Source: Janthinobacterium sp. TND4EL3 (lineage in GTDB: Bacteria > Pseudomonadota > Gammaproteobacteria > Burkholderiales > Burkholderiaceae_D). From it: a stretch of DNA of 64,000 nt. Position numbers and translations under genes: made by a program. The notes under the pieces were generated by a model, which was given only the letters and a program-made list of their open reading frames with translations, made no database searches and was not told the origin of the DNA. Location: contig NZ_FTMV01000001.1 of NCBI RefSeq assembly GCF_900156175.1, positions 248,001 to 312,000 of the forward strand, given 5' to 3'. Each line of letters starts with the position of its first letter. The first letter of the stretch is position 1. Below, piece by piece: positions 18,797 to 26,516 of this stretch.

Positions 18797-20509
18797 TTAA
18801 TGCCCGCCATGCCCCTTCTTCGCCGCATCAAAACTCTGCAGCACGTGTTCGGCCATGCCGTTCGCCAGTTCGTGTTCGCCGATGAACACCTTGCCCGCGT
18901 TTTCCGCGCGCAGCAATTCCGCCTCTTCCTCGCTGTGCGTGCGCACCACCGTCATGATGTTCGGGTTCAGCGCGCGCGCCGTTTCGATCATGGCGCGCAC
19001 GTGGAAGGTGTCCGGCGTGGCGATGACGAGCATGGTGGCGTGCGTGATGTGCGCCTGGATCAGCACGGCCGGTTCGCCCGCATTGCCGGCCACGGCCGGA
19101 ATGCCCTGCTTGCGCAGCTGGTCGACGATTTCGCGGTTTTCCTCGGCCACGACAAAGTGGATGCCCCGTTCCATCAGGGCGGCGGCGATGCGCCGGCCCA
19201 CGCGGCCATAGCCGACCAGCACGATCTGGCCGGACAGCTTTTCCTGCGGCACCGTCATCGGCAGCTCGGCCAGCGGGTCCGTCGTGCGTTCGAACTTGCG
19301 CGCGAAATCGCTGTTGCCGATTACGCGCAGCAGCGGCTTGGCCATGCTGAACACGAGCGGGTTGAGGGCAATCGACAGGATGGCGCCGGCCAGGATCAGG
19401 CTTTGGCCTTCCTGCGGCATCAGGCCCAGGGACAGGCCCAGGGCGGCCAGGATGAACGAGAATTCGCCGATCTGCGCCAGGCTGGCCGAGACGATGATGG
19501 CCGTTTTCGGCGGATAGCGCAGGGCCATCACGAGCAGGAAGGCGGCGATCGACTTGCCGAAGATAATGATGGCGCACACGGCCAGCACTTGCAGCGGCTT
19601 GTCGATGAGGATGGTCGGCTCGAACAGCATGCCGACGGACACGAAGAACAGCACGGCGAACGCGTCGCGCAGGGGCAAGGACTCTTCCGCGGCGCGATGG
19701 CTCAGTTCGGATTCGCGCAGCACCATGCCGGCGAAGAAGGCGCCCAGCGCGAACGACACGCCGAACAGCTTGGTCGAAGCGTAGGCGATGCCGACGGCGG
19801 CGGCGATCACGCACAAGGTAAACAGTTCGCGCGAACCGGTGCGCGCCACCTGCCACAAGATCCACGGGAACAGCTTGCGGCCCACCACCAGCATGAAGAT
19901 GATGAAACCGGCGACTTGCCCCAGGGTAATGGCCAGGGTTTGCCACAGGCTGGCCGCCTCGGCGCCCGGCGCGACTTTGCCTCCCAGCACGCTGGCGAAC
20001 GCCGGCAGCAGTACGAGCACCAATACGGTGACGAGGTCTTCCACCACCAGCCAGCCGACGGCAATGCGGCCATTGAGCGAATCGAGGATGCCCCGTTCTT
20101 CCAGCGCGCGCAGCAGCACCACGGTACTGGCCACGGACAGGGCCAGGCCAAAGACCAGTCCGCCACCGAGGCTCCAGCCCCACCAGTGGGCCAGGCCCAT
20201 GCCCATCGCCGTGGCGACGGCGATCTGCAGGATGGCGCCGGGTAGCGCGATCTTGCGCACATCCCATAAATCTTCGATGGAAAAGTGCAGGCCGACACCG
20301 AACATCATCAGCATCACCCCGATTTCCGCCAATTGTCCCGCTATTTCCGCATCTGCCACAAAACCGGGCGTAGCCGGTCCGATGATGATGCCGGCGGCCA
20401 GATAGCCGACTAGGGCCGGCAGTTTCAGGCGCGCGGCGATGAAGCCGAAGATGAGGCCGAACCCGAGGGCGGCGGCGATGGTGGTGATCAGGCTGATGTC
20501 ATGGGGCAT
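18797..20509 (-). CDS. Kef/YbaL-type monovalent cation:proton antiporter
   Basis: Inner-membrane CPA2 antiporter of 570 residues. The transmembrane domain (about 1-390) starts MPHDISLITTIAAALGFGLI and has the motif LPALVGYLAAGIIIGP. The conserved stretch RALEERGILDSLNGRIAVGW precedes the LGAFFAGMVLRESELSHRAA region. A cytoplasmic TrkA-N (RCK) domain follows with the nucleotide-binding motif IVLVGYGRVGRRIAAALME and VVAEENREIVDQL. The layout matches YbaL/KefB proteins that exchange potassium for protons under regulation by nucleotides or glutathione adducts. The start at 20509 is preferred over one 24 codons upstream. Confidence 0.9.
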   Translation of the reverse strand: MPHDISLITTIAAALGFGLIFGFIAARLKLPALVGYLAAGIIIGPATPGFVADAEIAGQLAEIGVMLMMFGVGLHFSIEDLWDVRKIALPGAILQIAVATAMGMGLAHWWGWSLGGGLVFGLALSVASTVVLLRALEERGILDSLNGRIAVGWLVVEDLVTVLVLVLLPAFASVLGGKVAPGAEAASLWQTLAITLGQVAGFIIFMLVVGRKLFPWILWQVARTGSRELFTLCVIAAAVGIAYASTKLFGVSFALGAFFAGMVLRESELSHRAAEESLPLRDAFAVLFFVSVGMLFEPTILIDKPLQVLAVCAIIIFGKSIAAFLLVMALRYPPKTAIIVSASLAQIGEFSFILAALGLSLGLMPQEGQSLILAGAILSIALNPLVFSMAKPLLRVIGNSDFARKFERTTDPLAELPMTVPQEKLSGQIVLVGYGRVGRRIAAALMERGIHFVVAEENREIVDQLRKQGIPAVAGNAGEPAVLIQAHITHATMLVIATPDTFHVRAMIETARALNPNIMTVVRTHSEEEAELLRAENAGKVFIGEHELANGMAEHVLQSFDAAKKGHGGH

Positions 20510-20719
20510 GCGTGTGGGGTTCCTTATGGCGACGTGCGGATGAAAAAGATGTTGCTCAGCGACCAAGTATAAACGCATCAAAGGCCGTGCCGGAAAATTT
20601 CCTGCGGCTTTATTGCAAAAAATCCGTGCTATATCTTCGTCCAGCCGGCTGCGAACGCCCGCCTATCCACCGCGAACAGCGCCCAATTCAAGCAATCAGG
20701 CGCTTCGCCCCCCAGGCGC

Positions 20720-21841
20720 CTACACCTTGCGCACGACCACGCAGCCGATGGAATAGCCGGCGCCGAACGAGCAGATGACGCCGGTGCTGCCGGCGGCCAT
20801 ATCATCTTGATATTTATGGAAAGCAATAATCGAACCGGCCGACGAGGTGTTGGCGTAGGTGTCGAGGATCACGGGCGCTTCGTTGGCCTGCGCGTCGCGG
20901 CCCAGAATCAGGCGCGCGATCAGCAAGTTCATGTTCAGGTTAGCCTGGTGCAGCCAGTAGCGGGAGACTTGCGCCACTTCCACGCCGGCCTTGGCCAGCG
21001 TTGCCTTGATCATCTCGGCCGCCATCGGGCACACTTCCTTGAAGACCTTGCGGCCTTGCTGGCGGAACAATTTGTCGGCCTTGCCCACGCCGGACTCGTC
21101 GAACCGGTTGAGGAAGCCGAAATTGTTGCGGATGGCGTTAGAGAAGCGCGTTTTGAGTTCCGTGCCGATGATCTCGAACTGGTGCGTAGAGACGGCCGTG
21201 TCTTTCGCCTCGACGATGATGGCCGTGCAGGCGTCGCCGAAAATGAAATGGCTGTCGCGGTCGCGCCAGTTCAGGTGGCCGCTGGTGATTTCGGGATTAA
21301 GGACCAGCACGGCGCGCGCCTGGCCGCTTTGCACGGCGGCCACGGCTTGCTGGATGCCGAAGGTGGCCGACGAACATGCCACGTTCATGTCAAAACCATA
21401 ACCATCGATGCCGAGCGCATCCTGCACTTCCACGGCCATGGCAGGGTAGGCGCGCTGCATGTTGCTGCACGCCACCAGTACCATGTCGATATCGGCCGGC
21501 GCGCGGCCGGCCCGCGCCAGCGCGTCTTTGGCGGCGGCCACGGCCATTTCCGCCTGCAGCGACAGTTCGTCATCGCCCCGCTCCGCGATGCGCGAGACCA
21601 TGCGCGCCGGGTCGAGGATGCCTTCCTTTTCCATCACGAAGCGCGACTTGATGCCGGACGCCTTTTCGATGAAGGCCACGCTCGACAGTTCCAGCGCCGT
21701 CACCGTGCCCGCGGCGATCGCGTCGGCGTTGTCGGCATTGAACTTTTCTGCGTAGGCATTGAAGCAGGTGACCAGCTCCTCGTTGGAGATCGAAAATGGC
21801 GGCGTGTACAGTCCGGTACCGCTGATGACGACTTGTTTCAT
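20720..21841 (-). CDS. Beta-ketoacyl-ACP synthase III-like enzyme
   Basis: FabH-superfamily protein of 373 residues starting MKQVVISGTGLYTPPFSISN. The Cys-His-Asn triad is visible: C156 in MNVACSSATFG, H298 in YWLHQANLNMN and N331 in DTYANTSSAGS. It is longer than housekeeping FabH (about 320) because of an insertion around residues 25-60. This suggests the group of FabH homologues that use longer acyl-CoA primers rather than acetyl-CoA. No other fatty-acid synthesis gene is adjacent. Substrate and pathway are unknown. Confidence 0.85.
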   Translation of the reverse strand: MKQVVISGTGLYTPPFSISNEELVTCFNAYAEKFNADNADAIAAGTVTALELSSVAFIEKASGIKSRFVMEKEGILDPARMVSRIAERGDDELSLQAEMAVAAAKDALARAGRAPADIDMVLVACSNMQRAYPAMAVEVQDALGIDGYGFDMNVACSSATFGIQQAVAAVQSGQARAVLVLNPEITSGHLNWRDRDSHFIFGDACTAIIVEAKDTAVSTHQFEIIGTELKTRFSNAIRNNFGFLNRFDESGVGKADKLFRQQGRKVFKEVCPMAAEMIKATLAKAGVEVAQVSRYWLHQANLNMNLLIARLILGRDAQANEAPVILDTYANTSSAGSIIAFHKYQDDMAAGSTGVICSFGAGYSIGCVVVRKV

Positions 21842-22015
21842 GGTTAAACTTTCAAATTTGGCAATCGGCGCGGCGCCGATAAGTGAAGCAAATTTTACAC
21901 AAACGGGCTCGACTGTAGAGAGTTTCGTGCGGCGGGGAGGGGGAAGTGTGGCGGAAGATTGATTTTTGTCGCGTGGAAGGGCGACGGGGGGCATGGCGCC
22001 CCCCCTTGGTACGGC

Positions 22016-23455
22016 TTACTTCTGCTGTTCTTTCTTGACGTCGGCCTGCACCACCACCGGTTCGGCCTTGGCCAGCTGCACCGGTAAACCTTTCAGGTGG
22101 TTCAGTGCCTGGTGCAATTGAAAATCGTCCTTGCTGCCAAATTCCAGCGGCTTGCGGGTCTTTTCCAGGGCGATGATGCGCAATTGCTCTTCCATTTCGT
22201 CGTTGACGGGCGCGGCCTTGGCGCTTTCCTTGTCGCGGTCGTTGCTCAGGTGCTTGGTCAGGTCCGCTTCGCGGATGCGCAAGCCGTTCAGGCCGTCGCC
22301 GTCCGCATTTTCATCGACGAGCAGGTCGGGCACGATGCCCTTGGCCTGGATCGAGCGGCCGTTCGGCGTGTAGTAGCGGGCCGTCGTCAGCTTGACGGCC
22401 GTGTCGGCCGTCAGCTGGCGGATGGTTTGCACGGAACCCTTGCCGAAGGTCTGCGTGCCGATGATGGTGGCGCGCTTGTAGTCCTGCAGGGCGCCGGCGA
22501 CAATTTCGGACGCCGAGGCCGACCCCGTGTTGACGAGCACCACCAGCGGCACCTTTTTGATGGCGGCTGGCAGTTTCGCCAGGGCGTCGCCTTCCGAACG
22601 GAAGGTATAGTATTCGGCGCTGCCATAAAACACCTGTTTCGAATCCGGCAACTGGCCATTCGTCGAAACGATGGCCGCGTCCTTCGGCAGGAAGGCGGCC
22701 GAGACGCCGATGGCGCCCTGCAGCACGCCGCCCGGGTCGTTGCGCAAGTCCAGCACCATGCCCTTCAGGTGGGGGTCTTGCTTGTAGAGCGCCGTGATCT
22801 GCGCCGCCATGTCGTCGACGGTCGGTTCCTGGAATTGCGACACGCGCAGCCAGGCGTAGCCCGGCTCGACCATCTTCGCCTTCACGCTCTTCTGGTGGAT
22901 TTCCTCGCGCGTGATGGTGAACGCCAGCGGCTGCGGTTCATCCTTGCGGGCGATGGTCAGCGATACCTTGGTGCCCGGTTCGCCCCGCATGCGCTTGACG
23001 CTGTCGTCCAGGCTCACGCCCTTGACGGGCTGGCCATCGAGGCGGGTGATCAAATCGCCGGCCTTGATGCCGGCGCGGTAGGCGGGCGAGTCCTCGATGG
23101 GCGAGACGATCCTGATGTAGCCGTCTTCGCTGAGGCCGATTTCGATGCCCAGGCCGACGAACTTACCCTCGGAGCCTTCGCGTAGTTCCGCGTAGGCTTT
23201 CTTGTCCAGGTAGGCGGAATGGGGGTCGAGCGAGGCGACCATGCCGGCAATGGCTTCTTCCAGCAGCTTCTTGTCTTCGACGGGCTCGACGTAATCGGAC
23301 TTGATCAGGCCAAACACGTCGGCCAGCTGTCGCAACTCTTCCAGGGGCAGGGGCGGTTCGACGGTTTTTTGCGCCATCGCCGAAAATTGCAGCGAGACGG
23401 CGACGCCGGCCACCACGCCCAGGCCGATCAAGCCGGTATTTTTGAGTTTGCCCAT
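22016..23455 (-). CDS. ctpA: C-terminal processing protease (S41 family, CtpA-like)
   Basis: Periplasmic, membrane-anchored serine protease of 479 residues. The N-terminal anchor is KNTGLIGLGVVAGVAVSLQF. A PDZ domain (about 90-170) contains GLGIEIGLSEDGYIRIVSPI and YRAGIKAGDLITRLDGQPV. The S41 catalytic domain carries the nucleophile Ser in VNTGSASASEIVAGALQDY and the general-base Lys in TFGKGSVQT. Such proteases trim C-termini of envelope proteins and hydrolases. The C-terminal tail is Lys/Glu-rich. The start at 23455 is favoured over an ATG 9 codons upstream because the anchor then begins at MGKLKN. Confidence 0.92.
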   Translation of the reverse strand: MGKLKNTGLIGLGVVAGVAVSLQFSAMAQKTVEPPLPLEELRQLADVFGLIKSDYVEPVEDKKLLEEAIAGMVASLDPHSAYLDKKAYAELREGSEGKFVGLGIEIGLSEDGYIRIVSPIEDSPAYRAGIKAGDLITRLDGQPVKGVSLDDSVKRMRGEPGTKVSLTIARKDEPQPLAFTITREEIHQKSVKAKMVEPGYAWLRVSQFQEPTVDDMAAQITALYKQDPHLKGMVLDLRNDPGGVLQGAIGVSAAFLPKDAAIVSTNGQLPDSKQVFYGSAEYYTFRSEGDALAKLPAAIKKVPLVVLVNTGSASASEIVAGALQDYKRATIIGTQTFGKGSVQTIRQLTADTAVKLTTARYYTPNGRSIQAKGIVPDLLVDENADGDGLNGLRIREADLTKHLSNDRDKESAKAAPVNDEMEEQLRIIALEKTRKPLEFGSKDDFQLHQALNHLKGLPVQLAKAEPVVVQADVKKEQQK

Positions 23456-23732
23456 AGTTCCACCTGTGAATGTCATGCACAAGCGCCAGTCCCCTTGGAG
23501 CGGCGCTTTCCTGAAAGTATAGACCTGAATCTCTGCCAGTGTGGGCCGGCCATGGAAAAAGCGTAGCTGGACCCAGTCTACGTGTGAATACGGGGCTTTC
23601 AGCTTGCCATATGTTGCGGTTTTGTATGCGATGTATAGTTACTCTTGAGGGGAGTAAGCATTTGTAAGAGTCGAAAAAAAGCGTGTGCGGCGGGCCTATA
23701 GTGAATTTGCATTCTCGACCCGAAGTGGTTTT
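23456..23732. other. Non-coding space upstream of S41 protease gene
   Basis: No gene is evident. It should contain the leftward protease promoter. On the + strand two TATAGT hexamers (about 23633-23638 and 23698-23703) lie upstream of a strong + strand terminator although no + strand gene precedes it. This raises the possibility of a short non-coding RNA; no -35 element is convincing. Confidence 0.35.
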
Positions 23733-23763
23733 GCCTGCGTCTGCGGACGCAGGCTTTTTTTTA
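23733..23763 (+). terminator. Orphan Rho-independent terminator
   Basis: GCCTGCGTC (23733-23741), loop TGCG, GACGCAGGC (23746-23754), then nine T's. It is a perfect 9-base stem. The nearest + strand gene upstream is more than 5 kb away, so it either ends an unannotated RNA or acts as an attenuator in the leader of the small gene at 23819. Confidence 0.85.
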
Positions 23764-23818
23764 TCTGCGGGTTCAAGCTCATTTAGACTGGCGCTTCTTC
23801 CTTGGCAGCGGATAAAAA

Positions 23819-24040
23819 ATGTTAACTGATTTGCAGGCACGTGCCGCGCTCACAGCGCTGATTGAAAAGTATCTGCGGGGGCGGGATCCTGATGCCGGCC
23901 TGCTGATCGACATCGTGCAGGATCCGTCACGGCAAGTGCCGATCAGGGGCGTGCTCGAAGATATAGGGCGGTGCGGGCACGTGCCGTTCACGCAACAGGA
24001 GCTGGCGCTGATCGACGACCTGCTCTCTATGTATGGATAA
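23819..24040 (+). CDS. Small hypothetical protein (73 aa)
   Basis: Short acidic protein, MLTDLQARAALTALIEKYLR followed by DPDAGLLIDIVQDPSR and a C-terminal QQELALIDDLLSMYG helix. No signal, membrane span or known motif is visible. Amphipathic helices suggest a small cytoplasmic binding protein. It is an isolated unit: a terminator lies directly upstream and another directly after the stop. Codon use resembles the neighbours, so I think it is real, but the ribosome-binding site is weak. Confidence 0.55.
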   Translation: MLTDLQARAALTALIEKYLRGRDPDAGLLIDIVQDPSRQVPIRGVLEDIGRCGHVPFTQQELALIDDLLSMYG

Positions 24041-24058
24041 GCGCTCCATGCGCTTTTC
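24039..24058 (+). terminator. Short terminator after the 73-aa gene
   Basis: AAGCGC (24039-24044), loop TCCAT, GCGCTT (24050-24055) followed by TT. It is a weak stem placed exactly at the stop codon. Confidence 0.5.
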
Positions 24059-24243
24059 CAGCCCGCGCCATGCGTGCCGCTGGACAATGAACCTACCTTG
24101 AGCCTGGCCGGACCGGCTGGCGCTTCCGGGGCCATCCCGGGGCAAGGATGGCCAAAGGGTGCGGCGACGTGCTACATTCCTGCAGCGCCTGGCGCGGCGG
24201 GCTATCCGCCCGATCTCTTTGACATGCCCCATAAGGACAATCC

Positions 24244-26328
24244 GTGAACCGATATCTCTTAAGCAGCCTGACCCTGACCCTGTTGGCTGCGTTTGCCCAT
24301 GCCGCTGAACCCGTCTCCGCCGCATCCACCGTTGCCGCGCCGACCGTGGCGCCCGGCGCCGCACCTGCCGCCGCCGGCGTCGTCTCCGGCATCGACGTGC
24401 AGTACATCGACCCCGCCGTGCGCGTGCAGGACGATTTCTTTACCCATTTGAACGGCAAATGGCTGGCCACGGCCGAGATTCCCGCCGACAAGTCGAGCTG
24501 GGGTTCGTTTGCCAAGCTGCGCGACGACACGACGCCGCAATTGCGCGGCATCATTGAATCGACGCAACAGGACAAGAACAAGAAGGCGGGTTCCGAAGCG
24601 CAGAAAATCGGCGACCTGTACGCCAGCTACATGGATGAAGCCAAGCTCGAAGCGCTGGGCACGAAGCCGCTGGCCGGCGAACTGAACCGCATCCGCTCGC
24701 TGCGCGACAAGAAGGGCGTGCCGGCCCTGATCGCCCACCTGAGCCAGACGGGCGTGTCGACACCATATGCCGTCTACGTGGGCCAGGATGCGCGCGCCTC
24801 GACGAAATATGCGGCTTACGTGAGCCAGAGCGGCCTGGGCATGCCGGACCGCGACTACTACCTGGAAGCCAAGCAGGCTGGCGTCAAGGAAAAATACCAG
24901 GCGCACGTGGAAAAGATGCTGTCCATGGCCGGCGACAAGAACGCCGCCGCCCGCGCCAAGGCCGTCGTTGCCCTGGAAACGGCCCTGGCCGAAGTGCAAT
25001 GGACCAAGGTCGAGAACCGCGACCCCGTCAAACGCTACAACAAGACCGACATCAATAAACTGAACGACATGACCCCGGGCTACGACCTGAAATCCGGCCT
25101 GGCCGCGCTGGGCATCGCCAACAAGGTCGATTACGTCATCGTCAACCAGCCGAGCTACCTGGCCGGCTACAACAAGGTGCTGGCGTCAAGCGACCTGGAT
25201 ACCCTGAAAGCGTACTTCGAATGGCAGTTGCTGCGCAGCTATGCCAGCTACCTGTCGAAAAACTTCGTCGACGAGAGCTTTGCCTTCTACGGCACGGTAC
25301 TGAGCGGCGTGACGGAAAACCAGCCGCGCTGGAAGCGTGGCGTGGGCGCCGTCGAAGGCGTGCTGGGCGAAGCCGTCGGTAAACTGTACGTGGCGCAATA
25401 TTTCCCGGCAGAACGCAAGGCGCACATGCAGGAACTGGTGAAAAACGTGCTGGCCGCCTACAAGGACAGCATCGACACCCTGGACTGGATGAGCCCGGAA
25501 ACCAAGAAGGAAGCCCAAGCCAAGCTGGCCAAGTTCACGCCGAAGATCGCGTATCCGAACAAATGGCGCGATTACTCGAAGCTGCAGATCGTCCAGGGCG
25601 ACCTGGTGGGCAACATGATGCGCGCCGCCAATTTCGGTTCCGCGCGCCAGGTGGCCAAGCTGGGTAAGCCGATCGACCGCGAAGAGTGGGGCATGACGCC
25701 GCAGACGGTGAACGCCTATTACAGCTCGACGATGAATGAAATCGTCTTCCCGGCCTCCATCCTGCAGCCGCCGTTCTTTGACGCCAACGCGGACGATGCC
25801 GTCAACTATGGCGCCATCGGCGCCGTCATCGGCCATGAAATCAGCCACGGCTTCGACGACAAGGGCAGCCAGTCCGATGGCGACGGCAACCTGCGCGACT
25901 GGTGGACGCCGGCCGACCGCAAGAACTTCGCCGCCAAGGCCGATGCGCTGACCAAGCAATACGACGGTTACAGCCCATTGCCTGGCTACCACGTCAATGG
26001 CGCGCTGACCCTGGGCGAGAACATCGCCGACAACTCGGGCGTGGCGATCGCCTATAAAGCGTACAAGATCTCGCTGGGCGGCAAGCCGGCGCCCGTGCTC
26101 GATGGCCTGACGGGCGACCAGCGCTTCTACATGGGCTTTGGCCAGGTGTGGCGCAGCAAGATGCGCGAAGCACAGCAGATCGTGCAGATCAAGACCGACC
26201 CGCATTCGCCGGGCCAGTACCGCGCCAACGGCACCATGGTCAACCAGCCTGGCTTCTATGAAGCGTTTGGCGTGAAACCGGGCGACAAGATGTATGTTGC
26301 CCCGGAAAACCGCGTGATCATCTGGTAA
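24244..26328 (+). CDS. M13 family metallopeptidase (neprilysin/PepO type), copy 1
   Basis: Zinc endopeptidase of 694 residues, exported by a signal sequence (MNRYLLSSLTLTLLAAFAHA), so periplasmic or secreted. The zinc motif HEISH is at 531-535 and the third ligand E592 is in GENIADNSG. NAYYSSTMNEIVFPASILQP is the substrate-binding NAYY region. It starts with GTG; no ATG fits the signal sequence. The C-terminus is VIIW instead of the CxxW of many M13 enzymes. The next gene is a close paralogue in tandem, separated by a terminator. Confidence 0.93.
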   Translation: MNRYLLSSLTLTLLAAFAHAAEPVSAASTVAAPTVAPGAAPAAAGVVSGIDVQYIDPAVRVQDDFFTHLNGKWLATAEIPADKSSWGSFAKLRDDTTPQLRGIIESTQQDKNKKAGSEAQKIGDLYASYMDEAKLEALGTKPLAGELNRIRSLRDKKGVPALIAHLSQTGVSTPYAVYVGQDARASTKYAAYVSQSGLGMPDRDYYLEAKQAGVKEKYQAHVEKMLSMAGDKNAAARAKAVVALETALAEVQWTKVENRDPVKRYNKTDINKLNDMTPGYDLKSGLAALGIANKVDYVIVNQPSYLAGYNKVLASSDLDTLKAYFEWQLLRSYASYLSKNFVDESFAFYGTVLSGVTENQPRWKRGVGAVEGVLGEAVGKLYVAQYFPAERKAHMQELVKNVLAAYKDSIDTLDWMSPETKKEAQAKLAKFTPKIAYPNKWRDYSKLQIVQGDLVGNMMRAANFGSARQVAKLGKPIDREEWGMTPQTVNAYYSSTMNEIVFPASILQPPFFDANADDAVNYGAIGAVIGHEISHGFDDKGSQSDGDGNLRDWWTPADRKNFAAKADALTKQYDGYSPLPGYHVNGALTLGENIADNSGVAIAYKAYKISLGGKPAPVLDGLTGDQRFYMGFGQVWRSKMREAQQIVQIKTDPHSPGQYRANGTMVNQPGFYEAFGVKPGDKMYVAPENRVIIW

Positions 26329-26374
26329 GCGGCTGCGCTTCATCGCGGAAAACGTATTACTGTAGCAACAAGAG

Positions 26375-26398
26375 AGACCACCTCGCGTGGTCTTTTTT
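26375..26398 (+). terminator. Terminator between the two M13 genes
   Basis: AGACCAC (26375-26381), loop CTCGC, GTGGTCT (26387-26393), then a run of T's. The two paralogues are therefore probably transcribed separately. Confidence 0.88.
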
Positions 26399-26516
26399 GC
26401 ATTCATGACAAAGTTTTTTCTGTCATTTCGGCCGGTATGCTACAGTCAAAAACCGGGCCAGAAGCCCTGGGCCTTCTGACCCTTATATTTCACACAATAC
26501 AATATAGAGGACAACC

